DNA of 64,000 nt, from the NCBI RefSeq assembly GCF_014648855.1, contig NZ_BMRX01000001.1, positions 310,001 to 374,000 on the forward strand. The letters are read 5' to 3'. The notes under the pieces are model-generated. The model saw nothing but the letters and a program-made list of their open reading frames with translations. It did not search any database and had not been told where the DNA came from. Positions 34,770 through 47,346 of the stretch are shown here, in pieces. This DNA is from Streptomyces parvulus. GTDB taxonomy: Bacteria > Actinomycetota > Actinomycetes > Streptomycetales > Streptomycetaceae. Every line of letters starts with the position of its first letter. Within the stretch, counting starts at the first letter, position 1. Made by a program: the position numbers and the translations under genes.

Positions 34770-36173
34770 CTACGCCCAGGTCATCAGGCGCTTCGGCTGC
34801 TCCAGGACCGCCGCCACGTCGGCGAGGACCTTGGAGCCCAGCTCGCCGTCGACCAGGCGGTGGTCGAAGCTCAGCGCCAGCGTGGTCACCTGACGCGGCT
34901 TCACCTTGCCCTTGTGCACCCACGGCTGGAGCTTGATCGCGCCGACCGCGAGGATCGCGGACTCACCGGGGTTGAGGATCGGCGTGCCGGTGTCGACGCC
35001 GAAGACGCCGACGTTGGTGATGGTCACCGTGCCGCCCTGCATGGCGGCCGGGGAGGTCTTGCCCTCCCGGGCCGTCGAGACCAGCTCGCCGAGGGACCCG
35101 GCCAGCTGGGGCAGCGTCTGGGCGTGCGCGTCCTTGATGTTCGGGACGATCAGGCCGCGGGGCGTCGCGGCGGCGATGCCCAGGTTCACGTAGTGCTTGA
35201 CCACGATCTCCTGCGCCGCCTCGTCCCAGGAGGCGTTGACGTCCGGGTTGCGCCGGATCGCGACCAGCAGGGCCTTGGCGATCAGCAGGAGCGGGTTCAC
35301 CCGCAGGCCCGCGAACTCCTTGTCCTGCTTCAGCTCCTCGACCAGCTTCATGGTGCGCGTCACGTCGACCGTCACGAACTCGGTGACGTGCGGCGCGGTG
35401 AACGCCGAACCGACCATCGCCGCCGCCGTGGCCTTGCGGACGCCCTTGACCGGGACGCGGGTCTCGCGCGCCGTGTCGTAGGACGCCGGTGCCGCCGGGG
35501 CCGGGGCGGGCGTGACGGCCGCGGGGGCCGCCGGCTGCTCCGGGGCCCGGTCGGAGGCGACGGCCGCGTGCACGTCCTCGCGCGTGATGACGCCGTCCGG
35601 TCCCGAGGGCACCACGGTCGCCAGGTCGACGCCGAGGTCCTTGGCCAGCTTGCGCACCGGCGGCTTGGCCAGCGGGCGCTCGCCCGGGGCCGGCGCGGGG
35701 GCCGGACCGTGGCCGTTCATCTCGGCCTGGATCGCGGCGGCCGCCGGGGCGGCCTGCGGGTCCGGGGTCTGCGTGACCTTGCGGGGGCGGCGGCGGGTCG
35801 CGGAGGTGGACACCCCGTACCCGACCAGGACCGGCTGGCGGCCCTCCGGCTTCTTCTCCTCGGCCTCGGCCGGGGCGGGGGCGGCCTCCTGCGCGGGGGC
35901 CTCCGCCGCGGCGCCGCCCACGGCCACCGCGATGATCGACGTGCCCACGTCGACGGTGGTGCCCTCGGGGAAGTGCAGCTCGCGGACCACGCCGTCGTAG
36001 GGGATGGGCAGCTCGACGGCGGCCTTGGCCGTCTCGACCTCGCACACCACCTGGCCGTCGGTGACCGTGTCACCCGGCTGGACATACCACTTGAGGATCT
36101 CGGCCTCGGTGAGTCCCTCGCCCACGTCGGGCATCTTGAACTCGCGTACGGACCCTTCGGTCATCGTCGTCAC
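34770..36173 (-). CDS. bkdH: Branched-chain alpha-keto acid dehydrogenase E2 (lipoyl acyltransferase), cluster 1
   Basis: A 467-residue protein. The lipoyl domain is at about 8-85 with the lipoylated Lys in VETAKAAVELP. An Ala/Pro linker follows, then a peripheral-subunit binding domain at about 180-215 (PPVRKLAKDLGVDL---GPDGVITREDV). The acyltransferase core ends with the catalytic SFDHRLVDG. It transfers branched acyl groups to CoA, giving isobutyryl-, isovaleryl- and 2-methylbutyryl-CoA. GTG 36173 is chosen because GGAG-AGGG lies just upstream; ATG 36164 is the alternative. Third gene of the operon, 10 bp after E1beta. The symbol follows the S. avermitilis bkdFGH naming from memory. Confidence 0.9.
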   Translation of the reverse strand: MTTMTEGSVREFKMPDVGEGLTEAEILKWYVQPGDTVTDGQVVCEVETAKAAVELPIPYDGVVRELHFPEGTTVDVGTSIIAVAVGGAAAEAPAQEAAPAPAEAEEKKPEGRQPVLVGYGVSTSATRRRPRKVTQTPDPQAAPAAAAIQAEMNGHGPAPAPAPGERPLAKPPVRKLAKDLGVDLATVVPSGPDGVITREDVHAAVASDRAPEQPAAPAAVTPAPAPAAPASYDTARETRVPVKGVRKATAAAMVGSAFTAPHVTEFVTVDVTRTMKLVEELKQDKEFAGLRVNPLLLIAKALLVAIRRNPDVNASWDEAAQEIVVKHYVNLGIAAATPRGLIVPNIKDAHAQTLPQLAGSLGELVSTAREGKTSPAAMQGGTVTITNVGVFGVDTGTPILNPGESAILAVGAIKLQPWVHKGKVKPRQVTTLALSFDHRLVDGELGSKVLADVAAVLEQPKRLMTWA

Positions 36174-36183
36174 GACCCTCTCC

Positions 36184-37164
<981 letters not shown>

Positions 37165-37165
37165 G

Positions 37166-38410
37166 TCAGACCCCCTCTGCCTCGGCGAACGACGCCTGGT
37201 AGGCGGCGAACTGGGCTCGCTCCTCGTCGACGAGCGCGTGCCCGTCCGCGTACACGTTCTCGAAGATGGCGAACCGGTCCGGGTCGGGCATGGCACGGAC
37301 CACCTCGCGCACCCGCTTGCCCAACGCCTCGCTCTCCGACTCCAGTTCCCCGAAGAATCCCTCGTCCGCGTGGTTTTCGGCCTCCAGGAAGCGGCGCAGG
37401 CGCAGGATCGGGTCCTTCGCCTCCCAGGCGGCGCGCTCGTCGTCGTGCCGGTAGCGGGACGGGTCGTCCGAGGTGGTGTGGGCGCCCATGCGGTACGTGT
37501 ACGCCTCGATCAGCGCGGGTCCCTCGCCGCGCCGCGCCCGCTCCAGCGCCCAGCGGGTGACCGCGAGGACGGCCAGCGCGTCGTTGCCGTCGACGCGGAC
37601 GCCGGGGAAGCCGAAGCCCTGGGCGCGCTGGTAGAGCGGCACCCGGGTCTGCTTCTCGTTGGACTCGGAGATCGCCCACTGGTTGTTCTGGCAGAAGAAC
37701 ACCACCGGCGCGTTGTAGACGGCGGCGAAGTTGAACGCCTCGCTGACGTCGCCCTGGCTGGAGGCGCCGTCGCCGAAGTAGGCGATCACGGCGGAGTCCG
37801 CGCCGTCCTTGGTGATGCCCATCGCGTAGCCCGTGGCGTGCAGCGCCTGCGAGCCGATCACGATGGTGTACAGGTGGAAGTTGTTGCTGTTGGGGTCCCA
37901 GCCGCCGTTGTTCACGCCGCGGAACATGCCGAGGAGGTTGGTCGGGTCGACCCCGCGGCACCAGGCGACGCCGTGCTCGCGGTAGGTCGGGAAGACGTAG
38001 TCGTCCTCGCGGGTGGCCCGGCCGGAGCCGATCTGGGCGGCCTCCTGGCCGAGCAGCGAGGCCCACAGGCCCAGCTCGCCCTGGCGCTGGAGGGCGGTGG
38101 CCTCGGCGTCGAAGCGCCGGGTGAGCACCATGTCGCGGTAGAGGCCGCGCAGCTCGTCGGGGGTGATGCCGTCGACGAACGAGGCGTACTCGGCGTAGGG
38201 CGAGTTCTTCGCCGTCCCGACGCGCTCGCCCTCGGGGGTGAGCAGCTGCACCAGCTCCGTCTCGGGGGCCTTGTTCGCAGCGGTGCGGGTGGTGCGAGTG
38301 GTGCGTGTGGTGCGCTTGGCGCCGGTGGTGTCGGCTTTGGTGCCGGTGGTGCCGGCCGCCTTGCTTCCGGCGCTGCGTCGCGGCTTGCGCGCGGCAGTGC
38401 TCTCGGTCAC
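37166..38410 (-). CDS. bkdF: Branched-chain alpha-keto acid dehydrogenase E1 alpha, cluster 1
   Basis: A 414-residue protein. The thiamine-diphosphate motif reads FGDGASSQGDVSEAFNFA---NN. Catalytic-loop elements are YRMGAHTTSDDPSRYR. An N-terminal extension of about 50 residues is Thr/Arg/Lys-rich (KRTTRTTRTTRTAANK) and absent from the cluster 2 paralogue; it is probably disordered. Start is GTG 38410 with GGAGGAG upstream. First gene of the operon. The 306-bp upstream region, shared with a divergent response regulator gene, contains a TTTACT/AGTAAA dyad. Confidence 0.93.
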   Translation of the reverse strand: MTESTAARKPRRSAGSKAAGTTGTKADTTGAKRTTRTTRTTRTAANKAPETELVQLLTPEGERVGTAKNSPYAEYASFVDGITPDELRGLYRDMVLTRRFDAEATALQRQGELGLWASLLGQEAAQIGSGRATREDDYVFPTYREHGVAWCRGVDPTNLLGMFRGVNNGGWDPNSNNFHLYTIVIGSQALHATGYAMGITKDGADSAVIAYFGDGASSQGDVSEAFNFAAVYNAPVVFFCQNNQWAISESNEKQTRVPLYQRAQGFGFPGVRVDGNDALAVLAVTRWALERARRGEGPALIEAYTYRMGAHTTSDDPSRYRHDDERAAWEAKDPILRLRRFLEAENHADEGFFGELESESEALGKRVREVVRAMPDPDRFAIFENVYADGHALVDEERAQFAAYQASFAEAEGV

Positions 38411-38716
38411 GTGTGCTCCTCCGTCGGTCCGGCCCCCGGGTTCGCCGGAAGCCAGTGCGGCTCACCTGTGTCCCGGCGGTCGCACAAGGGTGGGTGCGGC
38501 CCGGTCGGGGGACAGGCGTGACAGGTGCCCCGGCGAGCGCCCTGCGAACAGCACGTTACCCAGTGCTCCACATATCTGTGAAACCCCTCCTGACCTGCGT
38601 TTTTACTCGGATTTCCAAGTAAATCGGCAAAGTCCGGAAGTTGTCCTGGTCACAGCCTCGCAGGGGGCCGGAACAACGGCACGTTATCCCGGGCACCCCG
38701 GGCACGGGAAGAGCCG
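38411..38716. other. 306-bp divergent promoter region, first bkd operon / response regulator
   Basis: The right half is unusually AT-rich for the window. It contains TTTACT (38602-38607) and AGTAAA (38618-38623), a 6-bp dyad with a 10-bp spacer, a candidate operator. No gene or RNA structure was seen. Confidence 0.5.
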
Positions 38717-39391
38717 GTGTGTGACACTGACCGCGTGCGCGAAGACGGAAAAATCCGGGTATTCCTCCTCGACGACCACGAGGTGGTGCGCCGCGGGGTG
38801 CACGATCTGCTCTCCGGCGAGGCCGACATCGAGGTGGTCGGCGAGGCCGGCACGGTGGCCGGCGCGGCCGCCCGGGTGATGGCCACCCGCCCCGACGTCG
38901 CGGTGCTGGACGTGCGGCTGCCCGACGGCAGCGGGGTCGAGGTGTGCCGCGACATCCGCTCCCGGGACGAGTCCGTGCGCTGCCTCATGCTGACCTCCTT
39001 CGCCGACGACGAGGCCCTCTTCGACGCGATCATGGCGGGTGCCTCCGGGTACGTCCTCAAGGACATCCGGGGCGCCGAGCTGCTGAGCGCCGTACGCGGG
39101 GTGGCGGCCGGCAAGTCGCTGCTCGACCCGGCGGCCACCGCCCGGGTGCTGGCGCGGCTGCGCGACGGAGGCGCCAAGCCCGACGACCGGCTGGCCCGCC
39201 TGACCGACCAGGAGCGCCGCATCCTGGAGCTGATCGGCGAGGGCCTGACCAACCGCGCGATCGGCGAGCGGCTGCACCTCGCGGAGAAGACGATCAAGAA
39301 CTACGTGTCGAGCCTGCTGGCCAAGCTCGGGATGCAGCGGCGTTCCCAGGCGGCGGCCTTCGTGGCCCGGCTGGACGCGGAGAGCCGCTGA
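38717..39391 (+). CDS. NarL/LuxR-family response regulator (orphan)
   Basis: A 224-residue protein. The receiver domain is at about 12-130: acidic pair in FLLDDHE, phospho-acceptor Asp in [13 protein letters not shown], Thr/Ser in MLTSFADD, and Lys in YVLKDIRG. The LuxR-type HTH is at about 155-215 ([37 protein letters not shown], given here in outline). No histidine kinase is adjacent. GTG 38717 has GAAGAG only three bases away; GTG 38735, where homology seems to begin, is an alternative start. Divergent from the first bkd operon. Confidence 0.9.
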   Translation: MCDTDRVREDGKIRVFLLDDHEVVRRGVHDLLSGEADIEVVGEAGTVAGAAARVMATRPDVAVLDVRLPDGSGVEVCRDIRSRDESVRCLMLTSFADDEALFDAIMAGASGYVLKDIRGAELLSAVRGVAAGKSLLDPAATARVLARLRDGGAKPDDRLARLTDQERRILELIGEGLTNRAIGERLHLAEKTIKNYVSSLLAKLGMQRRSQAAAFVARLDAESR

Positions 39392-39476
39392 GCGGCCCCG
39401 ACCGGGACTTACGTCCCGTCCGGCCGGGGGCGGGCGACCCTGTCGCCGCCCGGTTGCGCTCGCGCACAGTGAGTAC

Positions 39477-39890
39477 ATGCCCACCGACGCACAGCACGCC
39501 GTAGGCCTGCTCGCCCGCACCGCCTACGGCCGCGCCGCCACGACCATGCGCGCCCTGCCCTTCCTCGCCTTCGCGCGCCACATCGTGGCCGACGCCCGGG
39601 TCCTGCTGCGCATGCCCAGGAGCTGTGGCTACCACCAGGTCTGCGCCGGGAGCGTCGTCGCGTACGGCGCCGACAACCTGGCCACCGCCGGGCCCGGCGA
39701 GAGCCTGTGGACGGTGCAGGTGGTGGGCCGGTGCGAGACGCACGAGCCGAGCGCGGCCGAGGTCGAGCGGTTCGGCCCGGCGCCGCGCCGGGTCGGCGGC
39801 GCGCCGTTCGACCCGGTCTACCTGCGGATCGAGCCGGAGTTCGGCTCGGTGCACGTCGCGGAGGACCTGGCCGCCGCCGCGGCGCTGTGA
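39477..39890 (+). CDS. Pyridoxamine 5'-phosphate oxidase-family (split-barrel flavin) protein
   Basis: A 137-residue protein matching the PPOX-like split-barrel family by CGYHQVCAGSVVAYGADN, the strand LWTVQVVGRCETHEP, and APFDPVYLRIEPEFGSVH. Such proteins bind FMN or F420 and reduce or oxidise small molecules. Few cofactor-binding residues can be assigned by eye, so activity is uncertain. It lies 85 bp after the response regulator and is convergent with the kinase gene. Confidence 0.7.
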   Translation: MPTDAQHAVGLLARTAYGRAATTMRALPFLAFARHIVADARVLLRMPRSCGYHQVCAGSVVAYGADNLATAGPGESLWTVQVVGRCETHEPSAAEVERFGPAPRRVGGAPFDPVYLRIEPEFGSVHVAEDLAAAAAL

Positions 39891-39927
39891 GCCCGCGGCG
39901 GCCCGGTCAGCCGTCGCCCTGCTGTGA

Positions 39928-41535
<1,608 letters not shown>

Positions 41536-41883
41536 CAGTCCTCGCCGTCGTTTCTGCCCGCGGTGCGCGCGGTGTTGTTACGGTCTCCGTCGGCCACGCT
41601 ACAGCCTCCACGGCGGCCTCCGGTCCGGGATGGGGGGCCGGGACCGGACATGAGACGGACCGGTCATGAAACCCTGGTTCCGTACTGTCGTGCAAATTCT
41701 GTGTACCGGCGGTACGGCGGCTGTAACGCTTCCGCGACGCTTCTTTCGCGTACGGTCACGGAACGGGCACCGCGCTTGACGTGTCAGTGCCCTCGGGCAG
41801 ACTTGGCCGGGAATCGCACTTTCGATCACGAGCGCGCGTGCCGCTGCCACCGGCGCCGCGGCGCCTATGGGGGACGCAGAATC
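41536..41883. other. 348-bp divergent region between two Ser/Thr kinase genes
   Basis: It contains the perfect dyad GTACCG-G-CGGTAC at 41703-41715 near its centre, preceded by an AT-rich stretch (GCAAATTCTGTG). This is a candidate shared promoter/operator. No small gene or RNA was recognised. Confidence 0.5.
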
Positions 41884-43542
41884 ATGAGCCAGGACGCCGG
41901 ACAGGGCCGGTACGCGGGGCGCGCGCTCGCCGGCGGCCGCTACCAGCTGCGCGACTTGCTCGGCGAGGGCGGCATGGCCTCCGTGCACCTGGCGTACGAC
42001 TCGGTCCTCGACCGCCAGGTCGCGATCAAGACGCTCCACACCGAGCTGGGCCGGGAGCAGGCCTTCCGCGAGCGTTTCCGCCGCGAGGCCCAGGCCGTGG
42101 CCAAGCTCACGCACACCAACATCGTCTCCGTCTTCGACACCGGCGAGGACGAGCTGGACTCCATGACGACGCCGTACATCGTCATGGAGTACGTCGAGGG
42201 CCGCCCGCTGGGCTCGGTGCTCGACGAGGACGTCCGGCAGCAGGGCGCGATGCCCGCCGACAAGGCGCTGAAGATCACCGCGGACGTGCTGGCGGCCCTG
42301 GAGATCAGCCACGAGATGGGCCTGGTCCACCGCGACATCAAGCCGGGCAACGTGATGATGACCAAGCGCGGCGTGGTCAAGGTCATGGACTTCGGCATCG
42401 CCCGCGCCATGCAGTCCGGCGTCACCTCGATGACGCAGACCGGCATGGTGGTCGGCACCCCGCAGTACCTCTCCCCCGAGCAGGCCCTCGGCCGCGGCGT
42501 GGACGCCCGCTCCGACCTGTACTCGGTCGGCATCATGCTGTTCCAACTGGTCACCGGGCGGCTGCCGTTCGACGCCGACTCGCCGCTGGCCATCGCGTAC
42601 GCGCACGTGCAGGAGGAGCCGGTGGCTCCGTCCTCGGTCAACCGGTCGCTGCCCCCGGCGGTGGACGCGCTGGTGGCCCGCGCCCTGAAGAAGAACCCGA
42701 ACGAACGCTTCCCGAGCGCCGAGGCCATGCGGGACGAGTGCCTGCGGGTGGCGCAGTCCTTCCACGCGGCCCCGCCGAGCATCGTGCCCGGCGCCGCCGC
42801 GGCGAGCGGCGCGGGTGTCGGCTCGGCGGTCTTCCCGCCGGTCGACCAGGCGGCCCCGGCGCCCACCGGGCCCGTCCAGACCCCGTACCAGCCGACGCCG
42901 GCCCCGAACCCGTACGGCACCCCGGCACCCGGCCCGCACTCGCCCGCCTACGGCTACCCGCAGCAGGGCGGCTACCAGACGGCGGCGCCCTACGGGCAGC
43001 ACGGGCACGGGCAGCACGGGCAGCAGGGCGCGTCCACGCCGCCGCCGTACAACCTGACGCCCTCGGCCCCGGCCTCCGGCGGCGGTGGCAGGAACAACAA
43101 GCCGGTGATCATCGGCTCGATCGTGGTCGCCGTCCTCGCCGTCGGCGGACTGGTCGCCGCGCTGCTGATGAACGGCGGCGGCGGTGACGACCCCGAGGCC
43201 GGAAACTCCCCCAGCGCCTCGGCTTCGACGGAGAAGGCGGCGGGCTACCGCGGGCCGGACAAGACGAAGATCATCGAGAAGGACGAGTGCACCGAGCCGG
43301 AGGAGTCGTACAACGACCCCGACAAGATCAAGGTGCCGGACTTCACGTTCAAGTACATCGGCTCGGTCAAGGAGTGCTTCAACGCCGCGGGCTGGCGGAT
43401 GAAGGTCGTGAACGTCGACGAGAACACGTACGGCGAAGGCTCGATCCGGGACCAGTTCCCGGCGGCCGGCACGGACGTGGACCCGGAGGACATGCCGGAG
43501 ATCCAGCTCAAGGTCTCGACGGGCAACCCGGCCTCCGAGTGA
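41884..43542 (+). CDS. PASTA-domain Ser/Thr kinase
   Basis: A 552-residue protein. The kinase domain is at about 18-280: Gly loop GEGGMASVH, Lys49 in VAIKTL, HRDIKPGN, DFG, GTPQYLSPEQ. The juxtamembrane linker (about 290-400) is Pro/Gly/Tyr/Gln-rich, with HGHGQHGQQG. One transmembrane segment lies at about 405-425. A single PASTA domain at about 485-548 (KVPDFTFKYIGSVKECFNAAGW---DQFPAAGTDVDPEDMPEIQL, quoted in parts) probably binds muropeptides. ATG 41884 follows GGGGGA. Most actinobacterial PknB proteins have several PASTA repeats; this has one. Confidence 0.93.
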   Translation: MSQDAGQGRYAGRALAGGRYQLRDLLGEGGMASVHLAYDSVLDRQVAIKTLHTELGREQAFRERFRREAQAVAKLTHTNIVSVFDTGEDELDSMTTPYIVMEYVEGRPLGSVLDEDVRQQGAMPADKALKITADVLAALEISHEMGLVHRDIKPGNVMMTKRGVVKVMDFGIARAMQSGVTSMTQTGMVVGTPQYLSPEQALGRGVDARSDLYSVGIMLFQLVTGRLPFDADSPLAIAYAHVQEEPVAPSSVNRSLPPAVDALVARALKKNPNERFPSAEAMRDECLRVAQSFHAAPPSIVPGAAAASGAGVGSAVFPPVDQAAPAPTGPVQTPYQPTPAPNPYGTPAPGPHSPAYGYPQQGGYQTAAPYGQHGHGQHGQQGASTPPPYNLTPSAPASGGGGRNNKPVIIGSIVVAVLAVGGLVAALLMNGGGGDDPEAGNSPSASASTEKAAGYRGPDKTKIIEKDECTEPEESYNDPDKIKVPDFTFKYIGSVKECFNAAGWRMKVVNVDENTYGEGSIRDQFPAAGTDVDPEDMPEIQLKVSTGNPASE

Positions 43543-43557
43543 GCGCCTGAGACGCGC

Positions 43558-43591
43558 GAAGGGCCCGGCAGCCAAGGCTGCCGGGCCCTTC
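43558..43591. terminator. Terminator, PASTA kinase / bpa
   Basis: A perfect 16-bp stem, GAAGGGCCCGGCAGCC (43558-43573) with GGCTGCCGGGCCCTTC (43576-43591), and a 2-base loop between convergent stops. Confidence 0.92.
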
Positions 43592-43600
43592 GTCCTTTCC

Positions 43601-43640
43601 GGACCACCGGACCTCCGGACTACCGGACCACCGGACTAGA
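43601..43640. repeat. 8-bp tandem repeat x5 reaching the bpa stop codon
   Basis: GGACCACC, GGACCTCC, GGACTACC, GGACCACC and GGACTAGA follow each other without gaps. The last unit contains the bpa stop codon (CTA at 43636-43638 on the plus strand). Confidence 0.8.
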
Positions 43641-44175
43641 GGTAGGGGCCGCCCGAGCGGCCGCCCGGCTGCGGGGGCTCCTCGCCCTCCGGGACGACAC
43701 CCGGCGGCAGGGCGCGGCGCATCTGCTCCAGCTGGGCCCGCGCGGCCATCTGCTGGGCGAACAGCGTGGTCTGGATGCCGTGGAACAGGCCCTCCAGCCA
43801 GCCGACCAGCTGCGCCTGCGCGATCCGCAGCTCCGCGTCGGTCGGGGTCGCGCCGTCCGTGAACGGCAGCGAAAGCCGCTCCAGCTCCTCGACCAGCTCC
43901 GGGGCCAGCCCGTCCTCCAGCTCCTTCACCGAGCTGGCGTGGATCTGCTTGAGCCGGGCGCGGCTCGCCTCGTCCAGGGGCGCGACCCGCACCTCCTCCA
44001 GCAGCTGCTTGATCATGCTGCCGATCCGCATGACCTTGGCGGGCTGCTCCACCTGCTCGGTCACCGGGACCTCCCGGGAGTCGTCGTCCCCGCCGCCGCC
44101 CAGCGCCATACCGTCCTGGCCGACGACCAGGATCTGGGGGTTCTCCGGCGACCTGTCGTTCCTCGGCATCTCCAT
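43636..44175 (-). CDS. bpa: Bacterial proteasome activator (Bpa/PafE family)
   Basis: A 179-residue protein with the highly conserved DUF2587 core: PAKVMRIGSMIKQLLEEVR, SSVKELEDGLAPELVEELERL in part, and AELRIAQAQLVGWLEGLFHG. Bpa forms a dodecameric ring that opens the 20S proteasome without ATP and feeds it unfolded proteins. The C terminus ends in GGPYL, equivalent to the GQYL tail that docks into the proteasome alpha ring (Tyr penultimate). ATG 44175 is chosen as in relatives; an in-frame GTG at 44193 would add six residues. Confidence 0.93.
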   Translation of the reverse strand: MEMPRNDRSPENPQILVVGQDGMALGGGGDDDSREVPVTEQVEQPAKVMRIGSMIKQLLEEVRVAPLDEASRARLKQIHASSVKELEDGLAPELVEELERLSLPFTDGATPTDAELRIAQAQLVGWLEGLFHGIQTTLFAQQMAARAQLEQMRRALPPGVVPEGEEPPQPGGRSGGPYL

Positions 44176-44336
44176 GCAGCCATTGTCGCGCACCCGTGCG
44201 GCCCGGACGGGTGGTGCCCCCTCCCGGAGGTGCCGCGGCGCGTTCGGCGGCGCCCGGAATGCCGGAACAGGCGCCCGGTGTGAGGCTTGTTCCGTCGATT
44301 TTCCACGACTGGGTACACCGGGAGGGGGTCACGGAC

Positions 44337-45146
44337 GTGACTCCATGGCTGCGCACACTGCGGGCGACGGGACTGGTGGGGGCACTGGGGGTCGGCACGC
44401 TGGTGTCGCCGTACGGGGCGGGGGCGGTGCACGCCGCCGGGCCCGCCGCGGTGGGGGCCGCTCTGGCGCCGTCGCCCTCCGGACCGGGCCACGGAGCGGT
44501 GCCGGGGGCGGCGCCCGCCCGCCCGGACGACGCCGGCGGTCAGGACGGTCGGGGAGGTCACGAGCGTCCGGGACAGGCCGGCGGCCACGAACGCCCCGGC
44601 CGTCCGGAGCGTCCGGGGCGTCCGGACGCCGGGCCCGCGGCACCCTCCGCCGCGCACTCCCGGCCTGGGGACGGCAGGGAGCACGGCTCGGCGAAGCCAG
44701 GGGGTCCCGCCTCCCCCTCGGCGCCCGGCCGCTCGGCGGCCGCCTCGGCGCCGGACGCCTCGGGCACCCCGGACGGTGCGGACACCTCGGGCACCTCACC
44801 CACCTCACGGGCCGAGCCGTCGCGGGCGGGGAGCGTGCCGGGCGAGGGCAGGCAGCGGCCGGGGCGGGCCGAGGAGCGCGGCCCGGGCGAGGACCGCGCC
44901 GACCAGGACGTCGCCGGGACGCGGGGCGACGGCGACGGCCCCGTCGAGGACCCGGCCACCGCGCGGCCGCCCGGGGAGGCCGCCCTGGTGCCTTCCGCCA
45001 CCCCGTCCCCGGCCCGGTCCGGGGACGGGACGCGCACCGCCGCCGACGGGCCCGTGCCGCGGGTGCTCCCCCTGGGCAGCGGACTGGTCCTCATCGGCCT
45101 CGGCCTCGCCATGGCCTTCGTGGGCCTGCGCCTGCGCCGGGCGTAG
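44337..45146 (+). CDS. Secreted/anchored low-complexity protein
   Basis: A 269-residue protein from GTG 44337 (GGAGGGGG eight bases upstream). A signal-peptide-like segment covers residues 6-35 (LRATGLVGALGVGTLVSP). About 180 disordered residues follow, rich in Pro, Gly, Ala, Arg, Glu and Ser (GGHERPGRPERPGRPD and similar). A C-terminal hydrophobic segment, GLVLIGLGLAMAFVGL, is followed by RLRR, giving a sortase-like topology without a visible LPXTG motif. It is probably an envelope-spanning stalk. No family recognised. Confidence 0.6.
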   Translation: MTPWLRTLRATGLVGALGVGTLVSPYGAGAVHAAGPAAVGAALAPSPSGPGHGAVPGAAPARPDDAGGQDGRGGHERPGQAGGHERPGRPERPGRPDAGPAAPSAAHSRPGDGREHGSAKPGGPASPSAPGRSAAASAPDASGTPDGADTSGTSPTSRAEPSRAGSVPGEGRQRPGRAEERGPGEDRADQDVAGTRGDGDGPVEDPATARPPGEAALVPSATPSPARSGDGTRTAADGPVPRVLPLGSGLVLIGLGLAMAFVGLRLRRA

Positions 45147-45178
45147 GCGCAGGGGCGCGTATGGGGCTGCCGGGAGCG

Positions 45179-46162
45179 TCAGGCTCCGGTGACCAGCAGC
45201 ACCTTGCCGATGTGCCCGCTCTCCTCCACCACCCGGTGGCCGCCGGCCGCGTCGCTCATCGGGAGTTCGCGGTCGACGACCGGGCGGACGTGCCCGCCGG
45301 CGAACAGCGGCCACACGTGCTCGCGCACGGCGGCGACGATGGCGGCCTTCTCCTCCGGCGGCCGGGCCCGCAGCGAGGTCGCGCTCACGGCGGCGCGCTT
45401 GCCGAGCAGCGTGCCGATGTCCAGCTCGCCCTTCCGGCCGCCCTGCATGCCGATGATCGCGAGCCGGCCGTTCACCGCGAGGGCCCGCACGTTCCGGTCG
45501 AGGTACTTGGCACCCATGTTGTCGAGGATCACGTCGGCGCCCGCACCGCCCGTCGCGTCCTTCAGCTCGGCGACGAAGTCCTGCTCGCGGTAGTTGACCA
45601 GGATGTCGGCGCCCAGCTCGGCGCAGCGCTCCAGCTTCTCCGGCGTGCCCGCCGTCACGGCGATGCGCGCGCCGACCGCCTTGGCGAGCTGGATCGCCAT
45701 GGTGCCGATGCCGCTGGAACCGCCGTGCACGAGGAGGGTCTCGCCGGGGCGCAGGTGGGCGACCATGAAGACGTTCGACCAGACCGTGCAGACCACCTCG
45801 GGCAGCGCCGCCGCCTCCTTGAGGCCGACCCCCGCGGGCACCGGCAGCAGCTGGCCGGCCGGGACGACGGCCTTCTCGGCGTAGCCGCCGCCCGAGAGCA
45901 GGGCGCACACCTCGTCGCCGACGGCCCAGCCGGACACGCCGGGTCCGAGCGCGGCGATCCGCCCGGAACACTCCAGGCCGGGGTACGGGGAGGCGCCGGG
46001 CGGGGGGTCGTAGAAGCCCTGGCGCTGCATGATGTCGGCGCGGTTGACGGCACTGGCCGCCACCTCGACCAGGACCTCGCCGTCGCCGGGCACCGGGTCG
46101 GGGACCTCGGCCCAGACCAGCGCCTCGGGGCCTCCGGGTTCGGAAATCGTGATCGCATGCAT
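45179..46162 (-). CDS. NAD(P)H quinone oxidoreductase, zinc-independent MDR family
   Basis: A 327-residue protein of the quinone oxidoreductase/PIG3 branch of the medium-chain dehydrogenases. N-terminal GroES-like fold features are VNRADIMQRQGFYDPPPG and PGLECSG. The Rossmann motif VHGGSSGIGTMAIQLAK binds NADPH, with GADVILDNMGAKYL later. No zinc ligands are visible. It probably reduces quinones or reactive carbonyls. ATG 46162 begins the conserved first strand MHAITISEPGG. Divergent from the ABC exporter operon. Confidence 0.9.
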   Translation of the reverse strand: MHAITISEPGGPEALVWAEVPDPVPGDGEVLVEVAASAVNRADIMQRQGFYDPPPGASPYPGLECSGRIAALGPGVSGWAVGDEVCALLSGGGYAEKAVVPAGQLLPVPAGVGLKEAAALPEVVCTVWSNVFMVAHLRPGETLLVHGGSSGIGTMAIQLAKAVGARIAVTAGTPEKLERCAELGADILVNYREQDFVAELKDATGGAGADVILDNMGAKYLDRNVRALAVNGRLAIIGMQGGRKGELDIGTLLGKRAAVSATSLRARPPEEKAAIVAAVREHVWPLFAGGHVRPVVDRELPMSDAAGGHRVVEESGHIGKVLLVTGA

Positions 46163-46323
46163 GGGGGCGACGCTACTCCTGCGGCCCCCTGCCTCAGTCC
46201 CCCGACGGACCCCCTTGCGACTTTGGGACCGTCCTCGCGGAAATCCCTTCGCGCGACCGATGAGTTTGCGCGACGGTAAAGGTCTCCCCATGCGTAGCCC
46301 AAGAAGGCGGAAGGACCACCAGC

Positions 46324-47342
<1,019 letters not shown>

Positions 47343-47346
<4 letters not shown>

